A DNA stretch of 64,000 nt from Spirobacillus cienkowskii (GTDB taxonomy: Bacteria > Bdellovibrionota_B > Oligoflexia > Silvanigrellales > Silvanigrellaceae): NCBI RefSeq assembly GCF_037081835.1, contig NZ_CP146516.1, positions 1,573,501-1,637,500 on the forward strand, read 5' to 3'. The translations under genes were made by a program, and so were the position numbers. The notes below the pieces were generated by a model that made no database searches, had not been told where the DNA came from, and saw only the letters and a list, made by a program, of their open reading frames with translations. This document shows positions 26,291 through 33,496 of this stretch, in pieces; position 1 is the stretch's first letter, and every line of letters begins with the position of its first letter.

Positions 26291-27312
26291 ATGCCAATTA
26301 ATAGTTGAGAAAAATCAATTAGAATTTGAATAAGTAGTTAAACAGGCAGGCAGAAAATCGTCCGAAAACATGGACGATAAGGCCTTTAGTCGATCGAACT
26401 TTTGATGCGATTTGAATACCGCTGGATTCAATTAACCAGTTAAAAAGGATTTCAATGGACTGCCGAATAGAGCTAACAGATTTAGAATAAACTTTCTCAT
26501 CACTAGAAAGAGTTTTTTTATTCCGAGAGAGTTTAATTGGTGTGTGTAATTTAGAGTTTATTTGATTCAAGTTTTTTTTAGTTGATTTGTCACAGTAAGC
26601 ACGATCGGCAAAGATTTGCGAATGTTTGAAGTTTAAAAGATCATTCTTAACAGCAGTTAAGTCGTGAGTTGCGGCGGGTGTGATTTTAAAATCAATAGGT
26701 GCGGCAAGTTTTTTATTTTGAAACAAAGCAGCGAGATGAAGTTTTAACCCATAGTAAAATTTATCTTTTGAAGAGCAATAGCCAATAGCAGAAATATCGT
26801 TTGCAGTATTGCACTTGTGCGCCCGAAAACCAGTTGTGAGTATAATAGGTAAAGAGTCAATAAGAATAAAAGGTTTGGATTTTGTTTTAGGGATTTTAAA
26901 TTTATTATTTTTTAAAATAAAGTTTGCAAGTTCAGGAAAGAGTTTACTTAAGCTATTAAGTCTTGACAAAAATCCTTCATAAGAAGGCAAGTGAGGAAAC
27001 CAGTTTGGAATAAAATTTTTAGTGAAGTTAAAAATAGCTTTTATATTTTTTTGTTTCATTAAAACTCCAAAGATGTAAATAGTGGTGACTTCTTGGTCTG
27101 TGAACGAGGGATTTGAGTTTGGACTAATTTTTAAAAAAGAGGTTGGAGAGAGTTGAGAAAAGAAATCGCAGGTAGTAAGGTATACAGTGATGAGTTGGCT
27201 CTGCCAGTCCATTGGTAGCTCCTTTGTTAATTTTGTTTGTGCAAAAATTATTTAACAAATTGGAGCTATTTCTTCAAGCCTCACAATAACTTTCTCAACT
27301 ATTAACTGGCAT
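26291..27312 (-). mobile_element. IS982-like insertion sequence, apparently intact
   Basis: Terminal inverted repeats ATGCC(A)TTAATAGTTGAGAAA-type are at 26291-26312 and 27291-27312, with a single mismatch (CAATTAA versus CAGTTAA). The element is about 1,022 bp and holds one full-length transposase gene. TATTA occurs directly outside both ends (26286-26290 and 27313-27317), a candidate target duplication, though AT-rich flanks make this weak. Decayed pieces of the same element are at 48,797-48,957 and 63,602-63,727. Confidence 0.8.
26319..27212 (-). CDS. IS982-like DDE transposase
   Basis: The 297-residue protein mobilises its insertion sequence. Residues consistent with a DDE catalytic core are Asp in FILIDSLPIILT, Asp in FADRAYCDKSTKKN and a C-terminal IEILFNWLIE region providing the Glu. 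The stretch IGYCSSKDKFYYGLKLHLAALF is the conserved block seen in IS982 and related IS5-superfamily enzymes. The reading frame is intact and the element ends are both present, so it may be active. The start ATG lies about 80 bases inside the element end. Assignment to IS982 rather than a neighbouring IS5-type group is from motif memory only. Confidence 0.82.
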   Translation of the reverse strand: MDWQSQLITVYLTTCDFFSQLSPTSFLKISPNSNPSFTDQEVTTIYIFGVLMKQKNIKAIFNFTKNFIPNWFPHLPSYEGFLSRLNSLSKLFPELANFILKNNKFKIPKTKSKPFILIDSLPIILTTGFRAHKCNTANDISAIGYCSSKDKFYYGLKLHLAALFQNKKLAAPIDFKITPAATHDLTAVKNDLLNFKHSQIFADRAYCDKSTKKNLNQINSKLHTPIKLSRNKKTLSSDEKVYSKSVSSIRQSIEILFNWLIESSGIQIASKVRSTKGLIVHVFGRFSACLFNYLFKF

Positions 27313-27373
27313 TATTATTTACAAAATTATAAAATTAAATATACAATTTCGTTACACACGCATTTATAAAAAA

Positions 27374-28180
27374 ATGGATAAAAAAATGCCATCGCAAGTA
27401 CAAGAAAAATATACCATTAATACGCAATACCCTTCGGAAAACTTTAATGAACGCTCGCTTGAACCAATTCAATTTTTAATTCTACACTATACCGCTGCAC
27501 CCTTACAAATTGCGCTCAATGCCCTGACCCAAAAAGGAAAAGTGAGTAGCCATTATCTTGTGCCTGAACTAAAGATAAACAATAAAAGAATTGTGTATCA
27601 GCTGGTTGAAGAAAACAAACGCGCTTGGCATGCTGGTGTGAGTGCATGGGATAATAAACTAAATTTAAATAACACATCAATAGGAATTGAAATTGTCAAT
27701 TTGGGATTTATCTACAATAACGAAACTAAAAAAACAACCTGGTTTCCGTATTCCGAAGAACAAATAGAAACTCTGATATTATTATGCCATAATATTATTC
27801 AACGCCATAATATTCTACCGCAACATGTACTGGGGCACGCGGATGTTGCCCCTGGTCGTAAGTTTGACCCGGGGTTGCTGTTTCCTTGGCAAAAACTTGC
27901 AAAATATGGCATTGGTGCCTGGGTTGATGAAGAAGAAATAAAAGAATTATTATCCAATATCACAGAACCTAAAAATGTGGCGCAATGGCAACAAAAATTG
28001 CAAGAATATGGTTACAAAATTAAAATCACAAATAAAAAAGACGCCCAAACATTAGCCGTATTAAACGCTTTTCAAATGCACTTTAGGCCACAAGCAATAA
28101 CCCAAGAAATGGATTTAGAATGCTACAAAATTTTATGTGCCTTAATTCAAAAATACAAACAAACAACCTTAATCAGTTAA
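27374..28180 (+). CDS. N-acetylmuramoyl-L-alanine amidase (Amidase_2 type)
   Basis: This zinc amidase cleaves the bond between muramic acid and the stem peptide of peptidoglycan fragments. The first zinc His is in FLILHYTAAP and the second in VLGHADVAPGRKFDPG; GIEIVNLG is the typical middle motif. A C-terminal region (about 195-260, VAQWQQKLQEYGYKI) resembles a peptidoglycan-binding domain as in AmiD. No signal peptide or lipobox is visible, so it may act on recycled muropeptides in the cytoplasm as AmpD does. The start is Met1 or Met5. It follows the insertion sequence and converges with the membrane-protein cassette. Confidence 0.9.
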   Translation: MDKKMPSQVQEKYTINTQYPSENFNERSLEPIQFLILHYTAAPLQIALNALTQKGKVSSHYLVPELKINNKRIVYQLVEENKRAWHAGVSAWDNKLNLNNTSIGIEIVNLGFIYNNETKKTTWFPYSEEQIETLILLCHNIIQRHNILPQHVLGHADVAPGRKFDPGLLFPWQKLAKYGIGAWVDEEEIKELLSNITEPKNVAQWQQKLQEYGYKIKITNKKDAQTLAVLNAFQMHFRPQAITQEMDLECYKILCALIQKYKQTTLIS

Positions 28181-28183
28181 AAA

Positions 28184-28711
28184 TTAAGATGGCTCTGTCG
28201 TTAAATTTAGTGATGATGCGTTTTTATTATTTTCTAACATCACAACTTCTTTTAAATGGATGTAAAGGCGGTAGTTGTAGAGAAGTAAGAAGAAAGAAAA
28301 TGGAACTTTAAAAAAAATTTCATTTTCGATATTAAAATCATGCGGCAAGGATAAAATTTTTAATTTATTCATAATAGCAAATAATATCATTAAAAACACA
28401 AAAAATAAAAAAATAAAAAATAAAAATCTAATACCTAGTACAAAATTCAAGCTTAAAAATTTTCCTAAAAAATCTTTACTTTTGTATTTTTTAAATAAAA
28501 TATAAATCATAGTAAATAATAAAATTTCATGAATATAAAAATAAATTTCTTTAATAACATCTGTGTAATTCCTATCAATTTCATTGATAGGTATAAAATT
28601 TACAGAAGAATACAATAGAACCGACATAAATAAATACTTACACCTTTCTATCTCCGTTAACTTTTCCTCAATAATATCTTTTTTTAGTTTTTTAATATTA
28701 AAAAAATACAT
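28184..28711 (-). CDS. cassette membrane protein B, copy 1
   Basis: This is a 175-residue hydrophobic protein with about four membrane segments and an N-terminal amphipathic start MYLFNIKKLKKDIIE. I recognise no known family. It is closely similar to the protein at 31522-32049, sharing long identical stretches such as FKKYKSKDFLGKFLSLNFVLGIRFLF and IHLKEVVMLENNKN, and more distantly to the A proteins of the same cassette (MYLWNVKKLKES). It is the last gene of a three-gene unit (barrel, A, B) present twice in tandem. It is tail to tail with the amidase, 3 bases apart. Confidence 0.65.
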   Translation of the reverse strand: MYFFNIKKLKKDIIEEKLTEIERCKYLFMSVLLYSSVNFIPINEIDRNYTDVIKEIYFYIHEILLFTMIYILFKKYKSKDFLGKFLSLNFVLGIRFLFFIFLFFVFLMILFAIMNKLKILSLPHDFNIENEIFFKVPFSFFLLLYNYRLYIHLKEVVMLENNKNASSLNLTTEPS

Positions 28712-28990
28712 AAAAAATTTTTCCTTTTAATTTTGCATTGTAGACAATGAGTATTGCTGTGATTTTAAATTATTATCTTTATAAAAACTCTTAAAATGCA
28801 AATTCATAATAATTAAAAAATTTAACCCACGTATCCCATCAATAATATAAACCATATATTCTTTATTTGCAGTTAAAAAATCACTATAAAAAAATGATGG
28901 CAATACATAATTAATAACAATAAATATAGGCGTGTAAATAATACTCAATCGCACCAAAACAACAATACTTATACGCCGTCCACTAAGTTT

Positions 28991-29572
28991 TTAACATAAG
29001 CTTGCCTTAGGTTTTGAATTCATAATTGACTTGACAATTTTTTGTGTTAATTGATTCCAACCACTAGAGCATTTTTGAACGAGATCTTCATAATCTTTAT
29101 AAATTTTAAATGATAAGTGATTCCTTTTAAAATAACTCCATAACCTTTCAATTGGATTTAACTCTGGAGAAAATGAAGGTAAAAAAATAAATGATATATT
29201 TTGGGGTAAAATTAATTTTTTGCTTTTATGTGCACTAGCTCCATCTAGTATCATAATAATATGCTCATTCTTAGGTACGGTCTTGGAGTACTCATTGATA
29301 AAAATTTGCATGTTTTCAACATTTAAATTTGGTAATATCATTCCAAAATATTTGCCCGTATCTTTGTTAGCAGTAGCATAAATCCATGAGTTTAAATAAC
29401 CCATTTGAGTTTTAAATTCTGGTCTGATTGGGAAAGGACTCCAAATACCAGATTTTATTGTCATTTGTCCAAATCGTGATTCATCTTGAAAATCTATGTT
29501 TATTTTTTTTCCTGGATTTTTTACTTTAATTTCATTAATTTTATTTGGTAAATCTTTAATCCATTCGGCCAT
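28991..29572 (-). CDS. IS630-type transposase, C-terminal DDE part (OrfB)
   Basis: This 193-residue frame carries the DDE_3/IS630 catalytic core: Asp in FQDESRFGQ, Asp in IIMILDGASAHKSKKL and Glu in LPSFSPELNPIERLWSYFKRN. Residues upstream of its ATG, in the same frame, also read as a sensible IS630 linker (GLYKFLQRTLIRRVVPRTKHIKNDPEKMAEW). It is joined to OrfA if ribosomes shift by -1 in a run of nine A within ATTAAAAAAAAATTT near 29660-29680. The product is therefore most likely the C-terminal half of a frameshift-made transposase rather than a separate protein. Confidence 0.85.
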   Translation of the reverse strand: MAEWIKDLPNKINEIKVKNPGKKINIDFQDESRFGQMTIKSGIWSPFPIRPEFKTQMGYLNSWIYATANKDTGKYFGMILPNLNVENMQIFINEYSKTVPKNEHIIMILDGASAHKSKKLILPQNISFIFLPSFSPELNPIERLWSYFKRNHLSFKIYKDYEDLVQKCSSGWNQLTQKIVKSIMNSKPKASLC

Positions 29573-29622
29573 TTTTTCTGGGTCATTTTTTATATGCTTT
29601 GTTCTTGGAACAACTCTTCTTA

Positions 29623-30084
29623 TTAATGTTCTTTGAAGGAACTTGTATAACCCACTTTTACTAAATTTTTTTTTAATTTCGTTTTGGATTCTATAATACT
29701 ATTTATTATTTGGGCATGAACAACTTTTTCCTCATTAAATTCAGAATTTAATTGAATGATTTCAGTTTTTAAAATTTCAACTTCTTCTTTATTTACAAAG
29801 GATGGACGACCAGAACGTGGTTTATCAAGTAAAAAATAAATACCATTATTCTTATAGTTTGAAACCCAATAATTTGCCCGTCCTCTTGAAAGGCATAATA
29901 AAGTTTCAATCTTTTTTTCAGAAAATCCTACGGAATATAAAAAAATTATAAATAATCGACGTAAAAGATTAAAACTTAATTTATTTTGAGGTATTCTCTT
30001 TAAATCATCCATAAGTTGTTGTACATTATTCATTGTGCTGCAGTGTCCTTTTATAAAAGAAAGTACGAATGTTAACTGCAGCAT
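29623..30084 (-). CDS. IS630-type transposase, N-terminal HTH part (OrfA)
   Basis: This 153-residue frame contains a helix-turn-helix region (IIFLYSVGFSEKKIETLLCLSRGRANYWVSNYKNNG) and the LLDKPRSGRPS motif common in IS630 transposases, followed by a second helical domain. It ends shortly after an A9 tract where a -1 shift leads into OrfB. The gene start is probably the internal Met18 (MNNVQQLMDDLKR), since the leader LQLTFVLSFIKGHCST is atypical. It would bind the 19-bp element ends. An identical copy is at 62242-62703. Confidence 0.82.
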   Translation of the reverse strand: MLQLTFVLSFIKGHCSTMNNVQQLMDDLKRIPQNKLSFNLLRRLFIIFLYSVGFSEKKIETLLCLSRGRANYWVSNYKNNGIYFLLDKPRSGRPSFVNKEEVEILKTEIIQLNSEFNEEKVVHAQIINSIIESKTKLKKNLVKVGYTSSFKEH

Positions 30085-30562
30085 ATCCTGTTTTCAATAT
30101 TCATCAATTTCCGTATAAATATTTATTTTTGGTTATCTATGTTGCCAACAAACTTAGTGGACGGCGTATTAGTACTGTAAATTTTTCTAAAAACTGGCAA
30201 TTATCTGCGCATTGATTTTGCTTAAAACAGAAATATATACAATACAAATAAATAGCCAATGAAATAAAACTCTGCGGATAAATAAGAAAACAAATATCAA
30301 TATAATTCATATATTTTAACAACATCACAATAAAAAAAATAATTGTTATTAAAAACATAATTTTAAATATATCTTTTTCAGCAACACCATTTTCAACAAT
30401 GCTCTCTTTAAGTTTTTTAACATTCCATAAATACACAAAAAACCTCCTTTTATAAAAAATTATAAATATTTAACATAAAATTTTAAAAAAACTCAATTAA
30501 ATTAGAAAATATTATTTTTTAGATAAAATGATTAAAAAACAATTTTTTTAGAAATATAATAA

Positions 30563-30595
30563 AAAAACCCTTCTATTGCAATAGAAGGGTTTTTA
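30563..30595 (-). terminator. intrinsic terminator after barrel gene, cassette copy 1
   Basis: Stem AAAACCCTTCTATT/AATAGAAGGGTTTT with a GC loop, followed by a T run on the minus strand, 32 bases after the barrel gene stop. The matching site in the second cassette (32701-32731) has CTC/GAG where this has CCC/GGG, a paired change that keeps the stem. Confidence 0.85.
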
Positions 30596-30626
30596 AAAGA
30601 ACGTAATTTTTAACTATTAAATTCTA

Positions 30627-31202
30627 TTATAGACTATACGCTACATAAACATTTGCAGAAAGCTCGTTAAAGCGATCGCTCTTATTATCAGTAATTTTAA
30701 GATAGTTAAAATTATAAGAGGCTCCAGCACCTACACTAACTTCTGGTGTTACCTTGTAAGTACCAATTAAGCTTGCCCCATAAGAGTAATTTTTAATGTA
30801 ACCATGACCTACTGATTCTTCTGAATGTTTGTGAAGTAGTAGAGGACTATAACCAAAATTGCCCAATGCAAAAATTGCAAGCTCGTTGGTAGCCTTAAAT
30901 TTAAAACCCGCATAGCCAAAAAGCGATAATTTAATTAAACTCCAATCATATTTATTCGTTGTATGCGAAAAATTTACTCCGCCCCCAACAACTGGCGAAC
31001 CAAAAGCAGTGTCGCTCACAGCAAACAACGCAGAAGCACCAAGATTGTAACCATTATACTTAGAGTTAGTAGAATTAATCACAGTGTTTTGCGCAATACC
31101 CACAGAACCTAATAGATCTAAATTTGTTGCAGAGCCTGCAGCAAATGCGGCAGTAGAAAAAGTGATTGCGCTTAAAAAACCGGCATACTTAACTAGAGAC
31201 AT
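30627..31202 (-). CDS. small outer-membrane beta-barrel protein, cassette copy 1
   Basis: The 191-residue protein has a cleavable signal peptide (MSLVKYAGFLSAITFSTAAFA) and alternating aromatic/hydrophobic strands ending in NELSANVYVAYSL, the pattern of a small eight-stranded outer-membrane barrel. The start at 31202 has AGGAAG upstream; an ATG 93 bases earlier adds a spurious hydrophobic leader. Close relatives are at 32765-33337 (about two thirds identical by eye) and 54181-54759, and a decayed one at about 34.9-35.4 kb. It heads a cassette with two membrane-protein genes, separated from them by a terminator. I cannot assign a ligand or role. Confidence 0.75.
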   Translation of the reverse strand: MSLVKYAGFLSAITFSTAAFAAGSATNLDLLGSVGIAQNTVINSTNSKYNGYNLGASALFAVSDTAFGSPVVGGGVNFSHTTNKYDWSLIKLSLFGYAGFKFKATNELAIFALGNFGYSPLLLHKHSEESVGHGYIKNYSYGASLIGTYKVTPEVSVGAGASYNFNYLKITDNKSDRFNELSANVYVAYSL

Positions 31203-31521
31203 CTTTAACTTCCTATATAACAGTAAAAAACAAATTATTATTTTTAATAAAAAATAATAATAAAAATAATAACTATACTTATTCATATTTGTCAATAATT
31301 AATTAAAAAAATTTCTGGTTATGGTTTTTAATTATAGTTCAAAAAAACAGTTAATTATAATTTTTGGTTAGCAATGCATTATTAGGATAAAATGACTTCA
31401 ATCCTAATAAGTCTAAAATTTTTTTAAATTATGAGGAAAAATGATTGGATTATTTCTGTACAAGCATTAACCGTTATATTTTAATGTTAAATATTAATGT
31501 TAGAATTAAAAATTTACTTTG
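31203..31521 (-). promoter_or_regulatory. intergenic region upstream of barrel gene copy 1
   Basis: This 319-base AT-rich gap separates the two cassette copies. A TTGACA is present on the minus strand at 31295-31290, 88 bases before the barrel start, with only a weak -10 (TTATTA or TATAGT) behind it. AGGAAG sits at the right place as a ribosome-binding site. No gene is visible in it, and it differs from the leader of barrel copy 2. Confidence 0.4.
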
Positions 31522-32049
31522 TTAAGATGGATCTGCGCTTAAATGTTGCAATGATACATTTTTGTTATTTTCTAACATCACAACTTCTTTTAAATGAATG
31601 TAAAGGCGGTAGTAGTAGATAAGACCGATAAAAGAAAATGAAATTATAAAAAAAATCCCATCTAGAGCGTTAAAATCAGGAGGTAATGACATAAATTTTA
31701 ATTCATTCATAATAGCAAATAATATCTTTAAAAACACAAAAAATAAAAAAATAACAAATAAAAATCTAATACCTAGTACAAAATTCAAGCTTAAAAATTT
31801 TCCTAAAAAATCTTTACTCTTGTATTTTTTAAATAATTTATAACTCATCATTAATAAAAAAATTTCAAATATAAACCACCAAATTTCAATAATAGCATCT
31901 GTATAATATTTATCAACTTCATTGATAGCTATAAAAATTGAGGAAGAATACAAAATAATCATAACAAATAAATACTTACACTTTTCTTTTTCTGTTAACT
32001 TTTGCTCAATAATATCTTTTTTTAGTTTTTTAATATTAAATAAATACAT
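31522..32049 (-). CDS. cassette membrane protein B, copy 2
   Basis: This 175-residue protein with about four membrane segments is the near twin of the one at 28184-28711. Both start MYLFNIKKLKKDII and share the central block KKYKSKDFLGKFLSLNFVLGIRFLF. Differences are concentrated in the predicted outer loops and the C-terminal tail (ENNKNVSLQHLSADPS versus ENNKNASSLNLTTEPS). It lies 14 bases after protein A of the same cassette, so the two are co-transcribed. It also resembles protein A at the N terminus (MYLFNIKKLKK versus MYLWNVKKLKE), suggesting A and B arose from one ancestor. Confidence 0.68.
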   Translation of the reverse strand: MYLFNIKKLKKDIIEQKLTEKEKCKYLFVMIILYSSSIFIAINEVDKYYTDAIIEIWWFIFEIFLLMMSYKLFKKYKSKDFLGKFLSLNFVLGIRFLFVIFLFFVFLKILFAIMNELKFMSLPPDFNALDGIFFIISFSFIGLIYYYRLYIHLKEVVMLENNKNVSLQHLSADPS

Positions 32050-32063
32050 AAAAATTATTTCCT

Positions 32064-32573
32064 TTAATTTTGCACTGTTGATAATGAGTATTTCTGTGAC
32101 TTCAGCTTACTGTCTTTACAAAAAGACTTAAAATGCAAATTCATAATAATTAAAAAATTTAACCCACGTATTCCATCAATAATATAAACCATATATTCTT
32201 TATTTTTAGTTAAAAAATCACTATAAAAAAATGATGGCAATACATAATTAATAACAATAAAGATAGGGACGTAAATAACACTCAATCGCAAAACCACAAC
32301 AAGGCTTAGTACTGTTAATTTTTCTAAAAATTGGCAATTATCGCCTCGTTGATTTTGCTTAAAACAGAGATATATGCAAAACAAATAAATAGCCAATGAA
32401 ATAAAACTCTGCGGATAAATAAGAAACCGTAAATCTATATAATGTGTAACTGCTAACAACATGACAACAAAAACAACACATGAAATTAAAAACATAATTT
32501 TAAATATATCTTTTTCAGCAACACCATTTTCAACAATGCTCTCTTTAAGTTTTTTAACATTCCATAAATACAC
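32064..32573 (-). CDS. cassette membrane protein A, copy 2 (intact)
   Basis: This is a 169-residue protein with about four hydrophobic segments and no recognised family. It begins MYLWNVKKLKESIVENGVAEKDIFKIMF and ends with a basic tail FKSFCKDSKLKSQKYSLSTVQN that is probably cytoplasmic. It is the intact counterpart of the gene broken by the IS630-type element at 28.7-30.4 kb and shows the original target sequence. An AAAGGAGG ribosome-binding site precedes it. It follows the barrel gene after about 190 bases that include a terminator, so it may be expressed by read-through or from its own promoter. Confidence 0.68.
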   Translation of the reverse strand: MYLWNVKKLKESIVENGVAEKDIFKIMFLISCVVFVVMLLAVTHYIDLRFLIYPQSFISLAIYLFCIYLCFKQNQRGDNCQFLEKLTVLSLVVVLRLSVIYVPIFIVINYVLPSFFYSDFLTKNKEYMVYIIDGIRGLNFLIIMNLHFKSFCKDSKLKSQKYSLSTVQN

Positions 32574-32700
32574 AAAGAACCTCCTTTTATAAAAAATTAT
32601 AAATATTTAACATAAAATTTAAAAAAAACTCAATTAAATTAGAAAATATTATTTTTTAGATAAAATGATTAAAAAACAATTTTTTTAGAAATATATTAAA

Positions 32701-32731
32701 AAAACTCTTCTATTAAAAATAGAAGAGTTTT
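32701..32731 (-). terminator. intrinsic terminator after barrel gene, cassette copy 2
   Basis: AAAACTCTTCTATT pairs with AATAGAAGAGTTTT around an AAA loop, with T-rich sequence following on the minus strand. It is the equivalent of the site at 30563-30595, with a compensating base-pair change. Confidence 0.85.
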
Positions 32732-32764
32732 TAAAAGAACGTAATTTTTAACTATTAAATTCTA

Positions 32765-33337
32765 TTATAGACTATACGCTACATAAACATTTGCAGAAAG
32801 CTCGTTAAAGCGTTCTTGAGTATTGACTTCGTTTTTAAGGTAATTAAAATTATAAGTTGCACCAGCACCAACACTAATCTCTGGCATCACTTTATACATA
32901 CCAATTAGGCTTGCACCATAAGAGTAATTTTTAAAGTTCAATTCAACATTTTTAGTGTTTTTAGTTTTCGTAAATAATACAGGATTATAACCAACATTGC
33001 CCAATGCAAAAATTGCAAGCTCGTTGGTAGCCTTAAATTTAAAACCAGCGTGACCAAGAAGCGCTAATTTAAAAAGACTTATATCTTCTTTAAAAGTATG
33101 GGCAAAATTTACTCCACCCCCAACAACTGGCGAGCCAAAAGCAGTGTCGCTCACAGCAAACAACGCAGAGGCACCAAGATTGTAACCATTAAACTTAGGA
33201 GCATCTGAATTAACAAAAGTACTTTGAGTAAAACCCATAGAGCCCAATAGATCTAAATTTGTTGCAGAACCTTCTGCAAAAGCAGCAGTAGAAACAGTGA
33301 TTGCGCTTAAAAAACCGGCATATTTAACTAGAGACAT
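32765..33337 (-). CDS. small outer-membrane beta-barrel protein, cassette copy 2
   Basis: The 190-residue protein has the signal peptide MSLVKYAGFLSAITVSTAAFA and strands ending in the C-terminal NELSANVYVAYSL. It is highly similar to the copy at 30627-31202 in the signal peptide, in ASALFAVSDTAFGSPVVGGGVNF and in FKATNELAIFALGN; the loops between strands differ, as in other surface barrels under selection. AAGGGG lies 8 bases before the ATG. A strong promoter is seen upstream (33401-33429). It heads the second cassette. Confidence 0.76.
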   Translation of the reverse strand: MSLVKYAGFLSAITVSTAAFAEGSATNLDLLGSMGFTQSTFVNSDAPKFNGYNLGASALFAVSDTAFGSPVVGGGVNFAHTFKEDISLFKLALLGHAGFKFKATNELAIFALGNVGYNPVLFTKTKNTKNVELNFKNYSYGASLIGMYKVMPEISVGAGATYNFNYLKNEVNTQERFNELSANVYVAYSL

Positions 33338-33400
33338 TTATAAAACCCCTTATCATCATAACAAATACTTTTACAGATTTGTATAAAAAATCAAAAGAGT

Positions 33401-33429
33401 TATATAAATGTTTTATATTTTCATGTCAA
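33401..33429 (-). promoter_or_regulatory. sigma-70 promoter of barrel gene copy 2
   Basis: TTGACA at 33429-33424 and TATATA at 33406-33401 on the minus strand are exactly 17 bases apart. The following leader (TATACAAA...TGTAAAA...GTTATGATGATAAGGGG) is closely matched upstream of the distant barrel gene at 54181. Confidence 0.72.
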
Positions 33430-33496
33430 GTTCAAAAAATAAAATTTAAAAATACTATTCATGAAAAGGTTTTTAAAAATAACTTCTGATAAAATT

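Larger units (their letters stand above)
28972..30168 (-). mobile_element. IS630-type insertion sequence, copy 1
   Basis: The element is 1,197 bp with terminal inverted repeats TACGCCGTCCACTAAGTTT at both ends. TTA is duplicated outside (28969-28971 and 30169-30171); the intact gene copy at 32.3 kb has a single TTA at this place. A copy of the same length, with identical translated proteins, is at 61591-62787. It carries two transposase frames read on the minus strand. Confidence 0.92.
28727..30436 (-). pseudogene. cassette membrane protein A, copy 1, split by an IS630-type element
   Basis: The first 88 or so codons (30436-30172, MYLWNVKKLKESIVENGVAEKDIFKIMF...) and the last 80 (28971-28727, ending FKSFYKDNNLKSQQYSLSTMQN) match the intact 169-residue gene at 32064-32573 end to end. 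Between them lies a 1,197-bp insertion with a TTA duplicated on each side. The open frame starting at 30436 runs into the element and stops at 30137, giving a chimeric tail. The gene product is therefore truncated to its first membrane segments. Excision of the element and one TTA would restore the frame. Confidence 0.85.

Noticed and set aside
28184-33337. CRISPR-like repetition near the tnpB gene
   Set aside because: The repetition is a two-copy gene duplication, not short repeats with spacers.
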